Positions 32,600-42,042 are shown, numbered from the stretch's first letter. The stretch is DNA of 64,000 nt from Rubrobacter xylanophilus (GCF_007164525.1 NZ_AP019791.1:979501-1043500), one strand, 5' to 3'. Notes: generated from the letters alone by a model not told the origin. Program-made: numbers and translations.

Positions 32600-34303
32600 A
32601 TGGGGGCCAGAGAGCGGGCGAAGTTCCGGAAGCAGAAGACCCGGCGCCGCAGAGCCCGAGCCCTGTTGTTGCTGGTCGCGGCCGCGCTGGCGCTGGTCGC
32701 AGCCCGGCAGGGCCTTTCGGCGCTGGAGCGGACGGCGGACCCGGAGGCGTCACGGGTGGCCGCAACGTCCCGGGACCCCTCCGCCTCGCCGCTGGGGGCG
32801 CCGGACCCTCCGAACCTCACCATCGCGGGCCACGCCTACGAAGCGGTCGCAGGGGAACTGCCCGGCGTCGGGCCCCGGGACGTAAGCGGGGTGCGCCAGA
32901 GCGTGCTGGACCCCACGTGGTCCTCGGCGCGCATCCGACCCCCTGGGCTCGAGGACGGCCACTACTACGCCGTCTTCCTCCGCCGGAAGGGCGGGGACTG
33001 GCGAGCCGAGCGCTCCGTCCTCATAGAGAACCAGGCCCATCCCGAGGACGTGAGGACGCTGCTGGAAGGCGAGATCCCGGGGGATCTCATCTCCCCCCTC
33101 TTTCCGCGGGAAGAGAGACGGCCTCCCGCGGGAGGACCCGCCGCCCGGGCCGTGCAGGTAGTCGAGCAGGCGACCGGCCGCGGGGGTTGGGAGGCCGAGG
33201 GGGTGGAGAGCAGCGGGGAATACCACCGAATCCGAATCCGCACGAGAGAGGGCGAGGCCTGGACGGACGTCTACCTGCAGGGCATAGAGACGCGGGCCGT
33301 CGGGCGGGACATCACCTCGGCCGAGCTCCCCGGCTTCCCACCGGAGCTGGTGGAAGAAGGCGAGATGGCCTCCCCCGAGCCCGCCCGGATCCCACCGCCG
33401 GACCCCGTGACCGAGAACCTTCCCGACGACGAGAAGTACCGGGAGAGGGTGGAGCGCGGCCTCCGCGAGGCAGAGGAGGCGGTGCGGGAGCACCCCGGCA
33501 TCGCCGGGTTCTACGTCCGGGATCTCGAGAGCGGGGCCGGATACGGCGTGCGGCCCGACCATGTCTTCTTCTCCGCCTCCACCATCAAGGTGCCCGTGAT
33601 GATAGCCGTCTACCGCAGGATCGACGAGGGCAGGCTCGACTACTCCGACAGGATCGTCACCACCGAGGAAGACTGGGCCGCCGGGGCCGGCTGGCTCCGC
33701 TGGCAGACCCCCGGGGCAAAGAGCACCGTGGAGGACGCGCTGTGGCTCATGATCACTCAGTCGGACAACGTCGCGACCAACGCCCTCGTGCGGCTGGTCG
33801 GCGGCCCGGACTACGTCAACCGGGTGGCGAGATCCCTCGGCGCCAGAGACACCGTGCTCTACTGGAAGCTCAGCAGCGAGCGCGCCGCCGTCCCCACCCT
33901 GGACAACCGCACCACCCCGAGGGACATGGCGCTGCTGCTCGCCAGGATACGCTCCGGGGAGGCCGCGAGCCGCCACTCCTGCCGCGAGATGCTGGGGCTC
34001 CTGGAGCAGAACGACCTGGAGTGGTGGATAGAGGGCGGCGTCCCCCCGGGGGTGAAGGTGGCGAACAAGGGGGGCTGGCTGGACGCCACCTACAACGACG
34101 CGGGCATCGTGGAGTACGAAGAGCGGCCGTACGTTCTGGCCATCTTCACAGAGTACGGCCCGGACCTCAACGAGGGCGGTAGGTACCTGCAGAGGATCTC
34201 GCGGGCCGTCTGGCTCGCCCAGAGCGGCAAGACCGTCGAAGAGTACCGGCGGGAGAGCGGCGCTAGCGGGCGGCCGTCGAACCCGGGGGCACCACAACCC
34301 TGA
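32600..34303 (+). CDS. Membrane-anchored class A beta-lactamase-like serine hydrolase
   Basis: 567 residues from ATG 32600 (TTG 32597 directly before it is an alternative). A basic head and a membrane helix (ALLLLVAAALALVAARQG) anchor it. Residues about 50-290 are an extension I do not recognise. From about 300 on the beta-lactamase/transpeptidase fold is clear: Ser-x-x-Lys in FSASTIKVPVM, the SDN motif in ITQSDNVATN and VANKGGW as the KTG-like strand. The usual Glu166 omega-loop motif ExxLN is not evident, so cell-wall hydrolase or transpeptidase activity may be more likely than antibiotic breakdown. The 3' end overlaps the convergent lipid kinase gene by 41 bases. Confidence 0.82.
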   Translation: MGARERAKFRKQKTRRRRARALLLLVAAALALVAARQGLSALERTADPEASRVAATSRDPSASPLGAPDPPNLTIAGHAYEAVAGELPGVGPRDVSGVRQSVLDPTWSSARIRPPGLEDGHYYAVFLRRKGGDWRAERSVLIENQAHPEDVRTLLEGEIPGDLISPLFPREERRPPAGGPAARAVQVVEQATGRGGWEAEGVESSGEYHRIRIRTREGEAWTDVYLQGIETRAVGRDITSAELPGFPPELVEEGEMASPEPARIPPPDPVTENLPDDEKYRERVERGLREAEEAVREHPGIAGFYVRDLESGAGYGVRPDHVFFSASTIKVPVMIAVYRRIDEGRLDYSDRIVTTEEDWAAGAGWLRWQTPGAKSTVEDALWLMITQSDNVATNALVRLVGGPDYVNRVARSLGARDTVLYWKLSSERAAVPTLDNRTTPRDMALLLARIRSGEAASRHSCREMLGLLEQNDLEWWIEGGVPPGVKVANKGGWLDATYNDAGIVEYEERPYVLAIFTEYGPDLNEGGRYLQRISRAVWLAQSGKTVEEYRRESGASGRPSNPGAPQP

Positions 34304-35186
34304 GGGCGTCCGGCACCACCCGGAACTCCTGCGGGGTGCGGGCCACCACCTCCCCGTCTATGTTCACCGGCAGCTCCGGCTCGGTCTCCAGGCACACCCG
34401 GCGGGTCCGGTACTGATGCACGTTCTCCTGCTTTATGAAGTCCCCGCTCCTCAGGTAGCGGAGCACCCCGAGAAGATCCCGGTGCCGGCCCATGCGTATG
34501 GCGTACACGTCGAGCCGCTTGTCGTCCATCCCGGCCTCCGGGGAGACGGCGAGTCCCCCACCGTAGAAGCGGCCGTTGCCCACCGCCACCTGCAGCAGCC
34601 GCTCCAGCTCGACCGGATCGTGATCGCCGTCCGGGAAGGTCAGCCGGGCGGAGAAGGGCTCGTGCCGGAAGAACGCCTTTATGGCTGCGACCGGATAGGC
34701 CAGCGAGCCGAACCGCTTCTTGAGCTGCGGGGAGAGCGCCCGGGTGACCTCCGCCCCGATCCCCACGGTGGCGACGTTGACGAAGTAGTTGTCCCCGGCG
34801 AGGCCCAGGTCCACGTCCACCACCTTGCCGCGGGCTATGGTGCGGCAGGCGGCCTCGAGCTCGAACGGGATCTCCAGCGTACGGGCGAAGTCGTTCGCGG
34901 TCCCGAGGGGGATCAGGCCGAGCACCGTCTCCCGGCCGGCGAGGTAGTCCACTACGGTGCTCACCGACCCGTCCCCGCCGCCGAGCACCAGAAGGTCACA
35001 GCCCCCTCCCAGCACCTCCTCTACGACCTCCGGCAGTCGCTCCGGCTTGCGGAGCGCGTAGGTCTCCATCACCGGCACCCCGAGCTCCCGCAGCAGCCTC
35101 ACGGCCCGTGCGTAGGCCTCCTCCCCGCTGCGGGAGAGGGTGTTCACCACCACCGCCGCCCTCCGGATATCGCCACCCTCTGGCAT
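34263..35186 (-). CDS. Diacylglycerol/lipid kinase family protein (YegS/DgkB-like)
   Basis: 307 residues, normal for the family. The catalytic N-terminal domain shows AAVVVNTLSRSGEE, the nucleotide-binding GGGDGSVSTVVDYLAG and LIPLGTANDFARTL; the C-terminal part has YFVNVATVGIGAEVTR, VAVGNGRFYGGGLAVSPEAGMDD and INIDGE-like VNIDGEVVA. These enzymes phosphorylate diacylglycerol or related lipids at the membrane. The ATG at 35186 lies in a 134-base divergent gap with the thioesterase gene. Confidence 0.92.
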   Translation of the reverse strand: MPEGGDIRRAAVVVNTLSRSGEEAYARAVRLLRELGVPVMETYALRKPERLPEVVEEVLGGGCDLLVLGGGDGSVSTVVDYLAGRETVLGLIPLGTANDFARTLEIPFELEAACRTIARGKVVDVDLGLAGDNYFVNVATVGIGAEVTRALSPQLKKRFGSLAYPVAAIKAFFRHEPFSARLTFPDGDHDPVELERLLQVAVGNGRFYGGGLAVSPEAGMDDKRLDVYAIRMGRHRDLLGVLRYLRSGDFIKQENVHQYRTRRVCLETEPELPVNIDGEVVARTPQEFRVVPDALRVVVPPGSTAAR

Positions 35187-35320
35187 GGATCACGCTCCGT
35201 CTCAGCTCATGAAGCCCGGGCAAAGAATACGCTCGCACGAGCCCAGGGTTTCCACGAGGGGGTATACCATGAAGACGGCCGGTAGACTGCGTGGTAAACA
35301 CCGGAGGGGAGGTTCTGAGG

Positions 35321-35731
35321 TTGAAAGACGAGAAGTACCGGGCCTCGGGGTTTCTGGAGGCTGCCGGGCTGGAGCTGGAGGAGGTGAGCGGGAGGAGGGT
35401 GCGCGGTCACATCGAGCTGGGCGAGCGGCACCACACGCCGTGGGGGGTGGTGCACGGCGGGGTGTACACGACGGCGGTCGAGAGCGCGGCGAGCGTGGGA
35501 GCATCGGCGGCCGTAGAGGAGGACGGGATGTTCGCCGTCGGGGTGCACAACGCCACGGATTTTCTGCGTCCGATGCGGGAGGGACGGGTCGAAGTGGTGG
35601 CGGAGCCGATCCTGCAGGGCAGGACGCAGCAGCTCTGGCAGGTCGTGATCACGCGCTCCGAGGACGGCAAGGAGGTGGCCCGCGGGCAGCTCAGGCTGCA
35701 CAACGTCCCGCTCGACGGGGAAAAGATATGA
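35321..35731 (+). CDS. PaaI-type hotdog thioesterase
   Basis: 136 residues if started at TTG 35321, which lies eight bases after GGAGGGGAGG; the frame is open from GTG 35291. The hotdog-fold signature HHTPWGVVHGGVYTTAVESAAS contains the catalytic HGGV region, and the rest (VGVHNATDFLRPMREGRVEV, ARGQLRLHNVP) fits PaaI/YbgC thioesterases that hydrolyse acyl-CoAs, often aromatic. Its TGA overlaps the ATG of the dehydrogenase that follows (ATGA), so both are made from one transcript. Confidence 0.85.
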   Translation: MKDEKYRASGFLEAAGLELEEVSGRRVRGHIELGERHHTPWGVVHGGVYTTAVESAASVGASAAVEEDGMFAVGVHNATDFLRPMREGRVEVVAEPILQGRTQQLWQVVITRSEDGKEVARGQLRLHNVPLDGEKI

Positions 35732-36603
35732 AGGTCGGCTTCGTAGGGCTCGGGATCATGGGGTGGCCCATGGCCGAAAACCTGGTGCAGGCCGGCTACG
35801 ACCTCACCGTCCACAACCGCACCCAGAAAAAGGCCGAAGAGTTCGCAAAGAAGACCGGCGCACAGCTCGCACACAGCCCAAAGGAGGTCGCTGAAAGCAG
35901 CGACGTCGTCATCACCATGCTCCCGGGCCCGCCCGAGGTGGAGGAAGTCTTTCTGGGTGAGGGCGGCCTGATCGAAGGGGCGGATACGGGGACCCTCCTG
36001 ATAGACATGTCCACCTCCTCGCCCATGCTCGCCCGTAAGATCGCCGAAGTGGTGCGTGAGCAGGGAGCCTCCGCGCTCGACGCCCCGGTCTCGGGAGGAG
36101 ATGTGGGCGCCAGGGAGGGGACCCTCTCGATCATGGTCGGAGGAGAGGAGGAGGACTTCGAGCGCGCAAGGCCCCTCTTCGAGGCGATGGGCAAGACCAT
36201 AACCCACGTCGGTCCCTCGGGGGCCGGGCAGGTCGTCAAGGCTGCGAACCAGATCGTGGTGGCGCTGAGCATAGAGGCGGTCTCCGAGGCGCTGGTGCTC
36301 GGCTCAAGAGGCGGGGTTGCACCGGAGAAGATCCTCGATGTTCTCTCAGGAGGTCTTGCGGGCAACAGGGTCATGGAGGTCAAGCGGGAGAAGTTCCTCT
36401 CCCGCTCCTTCGAGCCGGGGGGCAAGGCCCGCTACCACCGCAAGGATCTCCGCATAGCCCTGGAGTCCGGCCGTGAGTACGGGGTGGCGCTGCCGGCGAC
36501 GGCGCTCGTCGAGCAGTTCTTCGGCGCGCTCGAGGCCCGGGGCGACGGCGATCTCGATCACTCCGCCCTGTTGCGGTTGATCGAGAGCCTCACGGGCTCA
36601 TAG
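35728..36603 (+). CDS. Beta-hydroxyacid dehydrogenase (3-hydroxyisobutyrate/tartronate semialdehyde reductase type)
   Basis: 291 residues from the ATG at 35728; the longer open frame upstream is read-through. The NAD(P)-binding signature VGFVGLGIMGWPMAENLVQAG opens the protein, followed by DAPVSGGDVGAREGTLSIMVGG (substrate-binding block), GQVVKAANQIVVALSIEAVSEA with the catalytic Lys, and KDLRIALESGREYGVALP. The DAPVSGG and KDL blocks are standard for GarR/GlxR/MmsB. It reduces tartronate semialdehyde or oxidises 3-hydroxyisobutyrate; the sequence alone does not choose. It is coupled to the thioesterase gene. Confidence 0.9.
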   Translation: MKVGFVGLGIMGWPMAENLVQAGYDLTVHNRTQKKAEEFAKKTGAQLAHSPKEVAESSDVVITMLPGPPEVEEVFLGEGGLIEGADTGTLLIDMSTSSPMLARKIAEVVREQGASALDAPVSGGDVGAREGTLSIMVGGEEEDFERARPLFEAMGKTITHVGPSGAGQVVKAANQIVVALSIEAVSEALVLGSRGGVAPEKILDVLSGGLAGNRVMEVKREKFLSRSFEPGGKARYHRKDLRIALESGREYGVALPATALVEQFFGALEARGDGDLDHSALLRLIESLTGS

Positions 36604-36618
36604 CCACCCGGGAGAAAC

Positions 36619-37359
36619 TCAGACCGGCTCGTCGCGGGGCTCGACGAGGATCTCGTTGACGGCCACGTGTTCGGGCTGGGTGAGCGCGTGCACCACCGAG
36701 GCGGCGACGTCCTCCGGGTCGAGCACCCGCGCGCCGCTCGGCTTCCCGTAGCGCTCCAGCGCCTCCCTGTCGGAGCTCATGCCGAGCAGTCCGGTATCCA
36801 CGTTGCCCGGCTGGACGGTCGTAACCTTGATACCCGTGCCTGCAGTCTCCAGACGCAGTCCCTGCGACAACCCCTCTACGAAGAACTTGCTGGCCGAGTA
36901 GACGGCCAGCCCGGGGAAGACCTTCCTGCCGGCGTCGGAGGAGATGGTGACGATGTGTCCCCTGCCCCGTTCGACCATGCCGCCGAGCACGGCGCCGACG
37001 CAGTTGAGGACGCCCTTACAGTTCACCTCTACGGTCCGCTCCCACTCCTCCGTGCGCAGGTTGCGCATCAGGGTGTAGTACATAACCCCGGCGCAGTTCA
37101 CGAGCGCGTCCACGGGTCCCAGCTCATCCTCGGCCCGCCGCACGAGCCTCTCGACCTGTTCGCGGTCGGTGACGTCCGTGGGCACGGCGACGCTCTTAGT
37201 TCCCTCGAGCCCCTCCTCTACGGAGCGCAGGGCCTCCTCCCGACGCGCGGCGAGCGCAACCCTCGCGCCCTCGCGCGCCAGGGCGCGGCAGACGGCGGCC
37301 CCTATGCCGCTCGAGGCCCCGGTGACGACGGCTATCCTCTCCGCGAGCCGCCCGCTCAT
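36619..37359 (-). CDS. Short-chain dehydrogenase/reductase, partner of the A-T-R protein
   Basis: 246 residues, classical SDR: cofactor motif VTGASSGIGAAVCRAL, NCAGVMYYTLM, catalytic Ser in IVTISSDAGRK and Tyr/Lys in VYSASKFFVEGL. The AARREE segment after the second strand suggests NADP(H). Its start overlaps the stop of the A-T-R gene by four bases (37356-37359), so the two are translationally coupled. In fungal A-T-R-R betaine reductases a second SDR-type reductase domain turns betaine aldehyde into choline; this free-standing SDR could do the same step. That role is inference. It is the last gene of the unit started at 42042. Confidence 0.9.
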   Translation of the reverse strand: MSGRLAERIAVVTGASSGIGAAVCRALAREGARVALAARREEALRSVEEGLEGTKSVAVPTDVTDREQVERLVRRAEDELGPVDALVNCAGVMYYTLMRNLRTEEWERTVEVNCKGVLNCVGAVLGGMVERGRGHIVTISSDAGRKVFPGLAVYSASKFFVEGLSQGLRLETAGTGIKVTTVQPGNVDTGLLGMSSDREALERYGKPSGARVLDPEDVAASVVHALTQPEHVAVNEILVEPRDEPV

Positions 37360-40300
37360 CTCGCCCTCGCGGTGGCGGGGATCCAGCCGCGCTCCTCGAA
37401 GTAGCGGGCGTAGGCGGCGAAGAGCGCAGCGTTCGGCTCAGGACGTCGTGGTCCGCCGGCCCGCAGGAAGCGACGCAGGACGGCGTCGTCGTAACGGTTG
37501 GGGTCGTTCAGCTCCCGCTCCTCAGGACCGGAACCCCCGAGGATGCCGACCGCGGCGTCTCCGTCGGGCCCGTCCGGGCGCGGCGCCTCCCGCCAGGCGC
37601 GCAGCCAGTCTGGATAGGCGAGGCGCTCCAGCGGGTAGCCGGCCTCCTCCAGCCAGCCGAACACCGTCTCGGCGGCCGGCGGATCGGGGTTCGCCAGGTG
37701 GAAGGTGTGGCCGAGGGCACCGGGGGCGGCGGCGAGGTGAACGAGCGCGGCGGCCACGAAGTCCACGGGCGTCATCTCCAGGCGCCAGCCGCCGATCTCG
37801 GGCGCCTTCCCGATACGCAGGGACTCGCGCAGGAGCGTGGTCAGGGTGTCCTTCGGGTTGGAGGCCCCGGTCTCGCCGTGGCCCGAGACGTTCCCCAATC
37901 GGTAAACGCACACCGGAAGCCCCCGCTCCCCGGCCTCCCGCACCAGCCTCTCGGCGACCCATTTGCTCTGCCCGTAGCCGTCCTCGCGTGCGCTTGCGAG
38001 GGCGTCGAGGTCGGCGTCCTCGCTGCACAGCCGGCCGTCGGAGGGGAAGATGCCGTTGGTCGAGAGGTGGTGGACGGGCTTGGGGACGTGGCGGCAGGCG
38101 AGGCGCAGGATCTCGCGGGTGCCGTCCACGTTCACCGGCTTGAGGGCGAGGTAGGGATAGACCAGGTTCACCACCGCCCCGGCATGGAAGACCACGTCCA
38201 CCTCCCGCCCCAGACGGTCGAACTCTTCCTCCGGCAGGCCGAGCAGGGGCTCCCCGAGGTCGCCGGGAACCGGTAGGAGCCTGTGCACCATCTCCGGCTC
38301 CCACAGACCGTAGCGCGAGAGGTTCTCCCGCACCGGACCCAGCAGGCCCTCCACCCCCTTGCGCGGCCGGACGAGGCAGAGAACCTCCGCCTCCGTCCGG
38401 CGGAGCAGCTCGTCCAGCAAGAACGCCCCGACGAAGCCCGTGGCACCGGTGAGCAGGATGCGCCGGGCGTCGCCCAGGGCCAGGACACCGGGCTCTCCCC
38501 GGGGTGAGATCCCGGCCTCGAGAGCGGCCTCCGAACGCAGGTCGGGGCCGGAGGCGCGGCGGGAGACGCCGGGCTTTCGCGCCCCTTCCACCTCGCCGCA
38601 CAGGCCCGCCACGGTGGGCTCCTCCAGGAAGGCGCCAACCGGCACCCGGACACCGAACATCTCCTCGACCCGGGAGAGCATCTCCGCCGCCGCGAGCGAG
38701 TGGCCCCCGATCTCGAAGAAGTCGTCGTCGGGACGCACGTCGCCGCTTTCGAGACCGAGGATCGCCTCCCAGGTCCGGGCGAGCGCGGCCTCCTTCTCGG
38801 ACCGGGCAGCGTCTGGGGAGACGGCGCGCGGCGTCTCCCGCGGAGGGCCGGGACGGGGCGGCGGAGCGGGGAGGCGGGAACGGTCCGTCTTACCCGTGGC
38901 CTCCTGTATCGGAAGGGCGTCGAGCTCCACGAAGACCGAAGGGATCATGTAGTGCGGCAGCCACTCTTGCAGGCGGCGCCTGAGCTCCGGGCTGCGGCCC
39001 GTGCGCGGATCTATCTCCCAGCCGGCGTGGCGCCCGCTATGTCTGGTGGGGTCCGTCTCGGGCACCAGGTAGGCGACGAGACGCCTGTCCTCGCCCTCCT
39101 CCCCCTCGGCGACCACCACACAGCCGCGCACCGCGAGGGCCTCCCCGATGGCGGCCTCCACGGCCCCCAGCTCTACGCTGTAGCCCCGGATCTTGACCAT
39201 GAAATCCACTCGGCCCAAGATCTCCAGGCTCCCGTCGGGCAGGAGGCGGGCCTTGTCGCCGGTCTTGTACATCCTCGACCCGTCCTCCGGGGCGAACGGG
39301 TCCTCGACGAAGCGCTCCGCCGTCTTCTCCGGCAGGTTGACATAGCCGCGGGCCAGGCACCCGCCGCCGACGTACAGCTCCCCCGCCTCGCCCTCCGGGA
39401 GGGGTGCTCCGTCCTCGTCGAGTACGTAGGTGCGGCGCGGGTCCATCGGCGGGCCGACCGGGCAGTGGGTCGCCGCCTCGTTCTCGACCAGCTCGCGCAG
39501 GTCCCCGGCGGCGACCTCGTGGGTCTCGCTCACGCTGTAGACGTTCAGCAGACGCGTCTTCGGGAGCGCGGCGATCGCCCGCCTAGCCAGGCTCTTGGTC
39601 ACGACCTCGCCGTTGAGCCAGAGCGTCTTCAGGGAGCCAAGTCTCTCCCCGAGCGAGGTCCCGTGGACGTCGAGCAGGGAATCGAGCAGCGAGGGCGTCA
39701 CGAGGGTTTCGGTGACGCGATGCTCCCGCAGAAAGCGGACGAGGGCCTCGGGGTCGTAGATCTCGTCGTCCGGTATGACGACCGTGGTCGCCCCGCGCAA
39801 AAGGGGCCTGAGCATCTCCCAAACGAAGAAGACGTTGCAGCCGACCCGGTCGCCGGGCCGGTTGTCGCTCACCCTGAAGCGCCACAGGTAGGACCGTACG
39901 GCCGCCCGGTGCGGGTTGGCGATCCCCTTGGGCTTTCCGGTCGTCCCCGACGAGTACGAGACGAACGCCAGGTCCCCAGGGTCCACCCAGACCTGTCCGT
40001 TCTCCCCGGTCTCCCCGAGCTCCGCCTCCCAGCCCCCGTCGAGGCGCAGCACGCTCTGGCCTGTGGGCAGCCGCTCCGCGTGGTGTCCATGCGAGATCAC
40101 GACCCGGGGCTCCGAATCGGCGAGCACGTCGCCGAGCAGGGCGGGGGGGTAGGCGAGCTCGAGAGGCAGGAAGGCACCACCGGCCTTGAGCGCGGCAAGG
40201 CAGGCGATGACGTAGTCCGCGCAGCGCTCCATGTAGACGCCGGCGACCTCACCGGGGCCGAGCCCCAGGGCGCGCAGACGACCGGCGAGGCGGCCGGAGA

Positions 40301-40424
40301 GGTCGTCGAGCTCCTCGTAGGTATGGACGCTCTCCCCGTCGGCGAGGGCCACGGCCCGTGGCGTGCGGCGCGCCTGCGCCTCGAAGCGGCGGTGCAGGAG
40401 CAGCCCGTCGGGATCCTCGTTCAT
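37356..40424 (-). CDS. NRPS-like A-T-R carboxylic acid reductase (candidate glycine betaine reductase)
   Basis: 1022 residues from ATG 40424; the frame beyond it to 40523 looks non-coding. Order: adenylation domain about 1-520 (phosphate loop SYSSGTTGKPKG at 156-167, catalytic Lys in EATGKTDRSRLP near 511), carrier domain about 545-620 (phosphopantetheine Ser576 in EIGGHSLAAAEM), and thioester reductase about 650-1022 (TGATGFVGAFLLDELL, YGQSKWVAERLV). There is no condensation domain, so it activates one acid and releases it as aldehyde or alcohol. The residue that binds the alpha-amino group in amino-acid A domains (Asp235 of PheA) is Val198 here (NVFFVWEM), and YGPTE is YSVSE, so the substrate is not an ordinary alpha-amino acid. 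It lies between a BCCT transporter and an SDR. Confidence 0.9.
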   Translation of the reverse strand: MNEDPDGLLLHRRFEAQARRTPRAVALADGESVHTYEELDDLSGRLAGRLRALGLGPGEVAGVYMERCADYVIACLAALKAGGAFLPLELAYPPALLGDVLADSEPRVVISHGHHAERLPTGQSVLRLDGGWEAELGETGENGQVWVDPGDLAFVSYSSGTTGKPKGIANPHRAAVRSYLWRFRVSDNRPGDRVGCNVFFVWEMLRPLLRGATTVVIPDDEIYDPEALVRFLREHRVTETLVTPSLLDSLLDVHGTSLGERLGSLKTLWLNGEVVTKSLARRAIAALPKTRLLNVYSVSETHEVAAGDLRELVENEAATHCPVGPPMDPRRTYVLDEDGAPLPEGEAGELYVGGGCLARGYVNLPEKTAERFVEDPFAPEDGSRMYKTGDKARLLPDGSLEILGRVDFMVKIRGYSVELGAVEAAIGEALAVRGCVVVAEGEEGEDRRLVAYLVPETDPTRHSGRHAGWEIDPRTGRSPELRRRLQEWLPHYMIPSVFVELDALPIQEATGKTDRSRLPAPPPRPGPPRETPRAVSPDAARSEKEAALARTWEAILGLESGDVRPDDDFFEIGGHSLAAAEMLSRVEEMFGVRVPVGAFLEEPTVAGLCGEVEGARKPGVSRRASGPDLRSEAALEAGISPRGEPGVLALGDARRILLTGATGFVGAFLLDELLRRTEAEVLCLVRPRKGVEGLLGPVRENLSRYGLWEPEMVHRLLPVPGDLGEPLLGLPEEEFDRLGREVDVVFHAGAVVNLVYPYLALKPVNVDGTREILRLACRHVPKPVHHLSTNGIFPSDGRLCSEDADLDALASAREDGYGQSKWVAERLVREAGERGLPVCVYRLGNVSGHGETGASNPKDTLTTLLRESLRIGKAPEIGGWRLEMTPVDFVAAALVHLAAAPGALGHTFHLANPDPPAAETVFGWLEEAGYPLERLAYPDWLRAWREAPRPDGPDGDAAVGILGGSGPEERELNDPNRYDDAVLRRFLRAGGPRRPEPNAALFAAYARYFEERGWIPATARAR

Positions 40425-40443
40425 GCGCGCAACCCCCCGAGAG

Positions 40444-42042
40444 CTACTGGTCGCCGTGGGAGCGCCCGACGGGCCCCGCCGAGCGGGAAGCACTCCCCGT
40501 ACGGGCGGCCTCGGCCGGAGCACCGTCGAAGCTCACCGCCGGGACCAGCTCCTGCTGCAGCCCTCTGAGGAGCGAGAAGCACATGAAGAGCAGGACGAGG
40601 GCGAACGGGAGCCCCGCCGCGATGGAGGCCGTCTGCAACGCGGTGAGGCCGCCGACGAGGAGCAGCACCGCGGCCACGGCCCCCTCTAACACCGCCCAGA
40701 AGAAGCGTTGCTGCCAGACGGGGTTGGGGTCGCCGCCGTTGGTGAGGATGTCCACCACCAGCGAACCGGAGTCCGAGGAGGTGGCGAAGAAGAGCACCAC
40801 GACGACTATGGCGACCACTGACGCCGCCGTGCTGAGGACGGCTGCGACGTCCAACTGCTGCAAAAGGACGAAGAGGGCGTTGCTGGCCTCCGCGCCGGCG
40901 ACGCCACCATCTCCGAAGAGCTCCGCGTGGAGGGCGGCACCACCGAAGATCGTGAACCATACGAACGAGGCACCGGTAGGCGCCAGGAGCGAGCCGAGCA
41001 CGAACTCGCGGACGGTACGCCCCCGCGAGATCCTGGCTATGAACATCCCGACGAAGGGAGACCAGGAGATCCACCACCCCCAGTAGAAGAGGGTCCATCC
41101 AGCCTGCCACTCGGCTGCGGCCTCATTGAGGTTGAACATCCTGAGGCTCGTCCCGATCAGGTTCTGCAGATAGTAGCCGATGTTGGGCGCGAGCGAGTTG
41201 AGGATGAACAGCGTCGGCCCGACGAGAAAGACGAAGAGAGCAAGCGCCACGGCGAGCCACATGTTCGCCAGCGCAAGACGCCTTATCCCACGGTCTATGC
41301 CCAGCATCACGCTGGTGACGGCCACCGCCGTGATGAGCGTGATGATGAGGATCTGCAACCCCGTACCGTTGCTCACGCCGAAGAGCGTCTGGAGACCGGC
41401 CCCTATCTGCTGAGCCCCGAGCCCGAGCGAGGTGGCGAGCCCGAAGATGGTACCGAAAACGGCGAGCACGTCCACCACGTAACCGATCGGCCCGTCCACC
41501 CTGTCCCCGAGAAGGGGCCGGAAGGCCGCCGACGGCCTCAAAGGAAGGCCCCGCCGGAAGTGGAAGTAGGCGAGCGAGAGGCCGAGGACCACGTAGATCG
41601 CCCAGGGATGCAGCCCCCAGTGGTAGAAGGTGTAGTTCATCGCCTCGCGGGCCGCCTCGTCGGTGCCGCCCTCGCCGATCGGCGGGCTGGCGAAGTGGGC
41701 CATCGGCTCGGCCACACCGTAGTAGACGAGCCCAATACCCATCCCAGCCGTAAACAGCATGGCGAACCACGCCAGGTTTCCGTACTGCGGCCTCGAATCC
41801 TCGGGACCAAGCTTCACCCGCCCGTAGCGCGAGAGCGCCACCCAGACCACGAAGACGAGGAAGAAGCTGACCGAGAGTATGTAGAACCACCCAAAGTCCG
41901 TTACTATGAAGCTCTGCAGCGCCGCAGTCGCGGCCTCCGTCCGGGCCGTGAAGAAGATGCCGGCCACCAGAAAAGCCAGCACCACCAGCGCCGAAGTCAG
42001 GAAGACCGGCGGGTTCGTGTGCTGCCTGAGGTACTCTCGCAT
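40444..42042 (-). CDS. BCCT-family transporter (betaine/choline/carnitine type)
   Basis: 532 residues from ATG 42042 (GAAGGGAG four bases before), with about 12 membrane helices. The glycine stretch GMGIGLVYYG at 100-109 and the aromatic box WTLFYWGWWISWSPFVG with GMF following are family hallmarks. From memory of BetP work, Gly at the fifth place of GMGIG goes with betaine/sodium transport, while proton-linked choline carriers have Asp there; this protein has Gly104. It has no long osmosensing C-terminal tail like BetP. It is the first gene of a unit with the A-T-R reductase and the SDR, 19 bases apart, so it probably imports their substrate. Confidence 0.92.
   Translation of the reverse strand: MREYLRQHTNPPVFLTSALVVLAFLVAGIFFTARTEAATAALQSFIVTDFGWFYILSVSFFLVFVVWVALSRYGRVKLGPEDSRPQYGNLAWFAMLFTAGMGIGLVYYGVAEPMAHFASPPIGEGGTDEAAREAMNYTFYHWGLHPWAIYVVLGLSLAYFHFRRGLPLRPSAAFRPLLGDRVDGPIGYVVDVLAVFGTIFGLATSLGLGAQQIGAGLQTLFGVSNGTGLQILIITLITAVAVTSVMLGIDRGIRRLALANMWLAVALALFVFLVGPTLFILNSLAPNIGYYLQNLIGTSLRMFNLNEAAAEWQAGWTLFYWGWWISWSPFVGMFIARISRGRTVREFVLGSLLAPTGASFVWFTIFGGAALHAELFGDGGVAGAEASNALFVLLQQLDVAAVLSTAASVVAIVVVVLFFATSSDSGSLVVDILTNGGDPNPVWQQRFFWAVLEGAVAAVLLLVGGLTALQTASIAAGLPFALVLLFMCFSLLRGLQQELVPAVSFDGAPAEAARTGSASRSAGPVGRSHGDQ

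Noticed and set aside
32600-34303. Antibiotic-resistance beta-lactamase
   Set aside because: The omega-loop Glu motif is not evident and the protein has a membrane anchor and a large front region, so resistance should not be claimed from motifs alone.
35140-36603. 487-codon version of the beta-hydroxyacid dehydrogenase
   Set aside because: The first 196 codons are the thioesterase gene read in another frame; the real start is the ATG at 35728.
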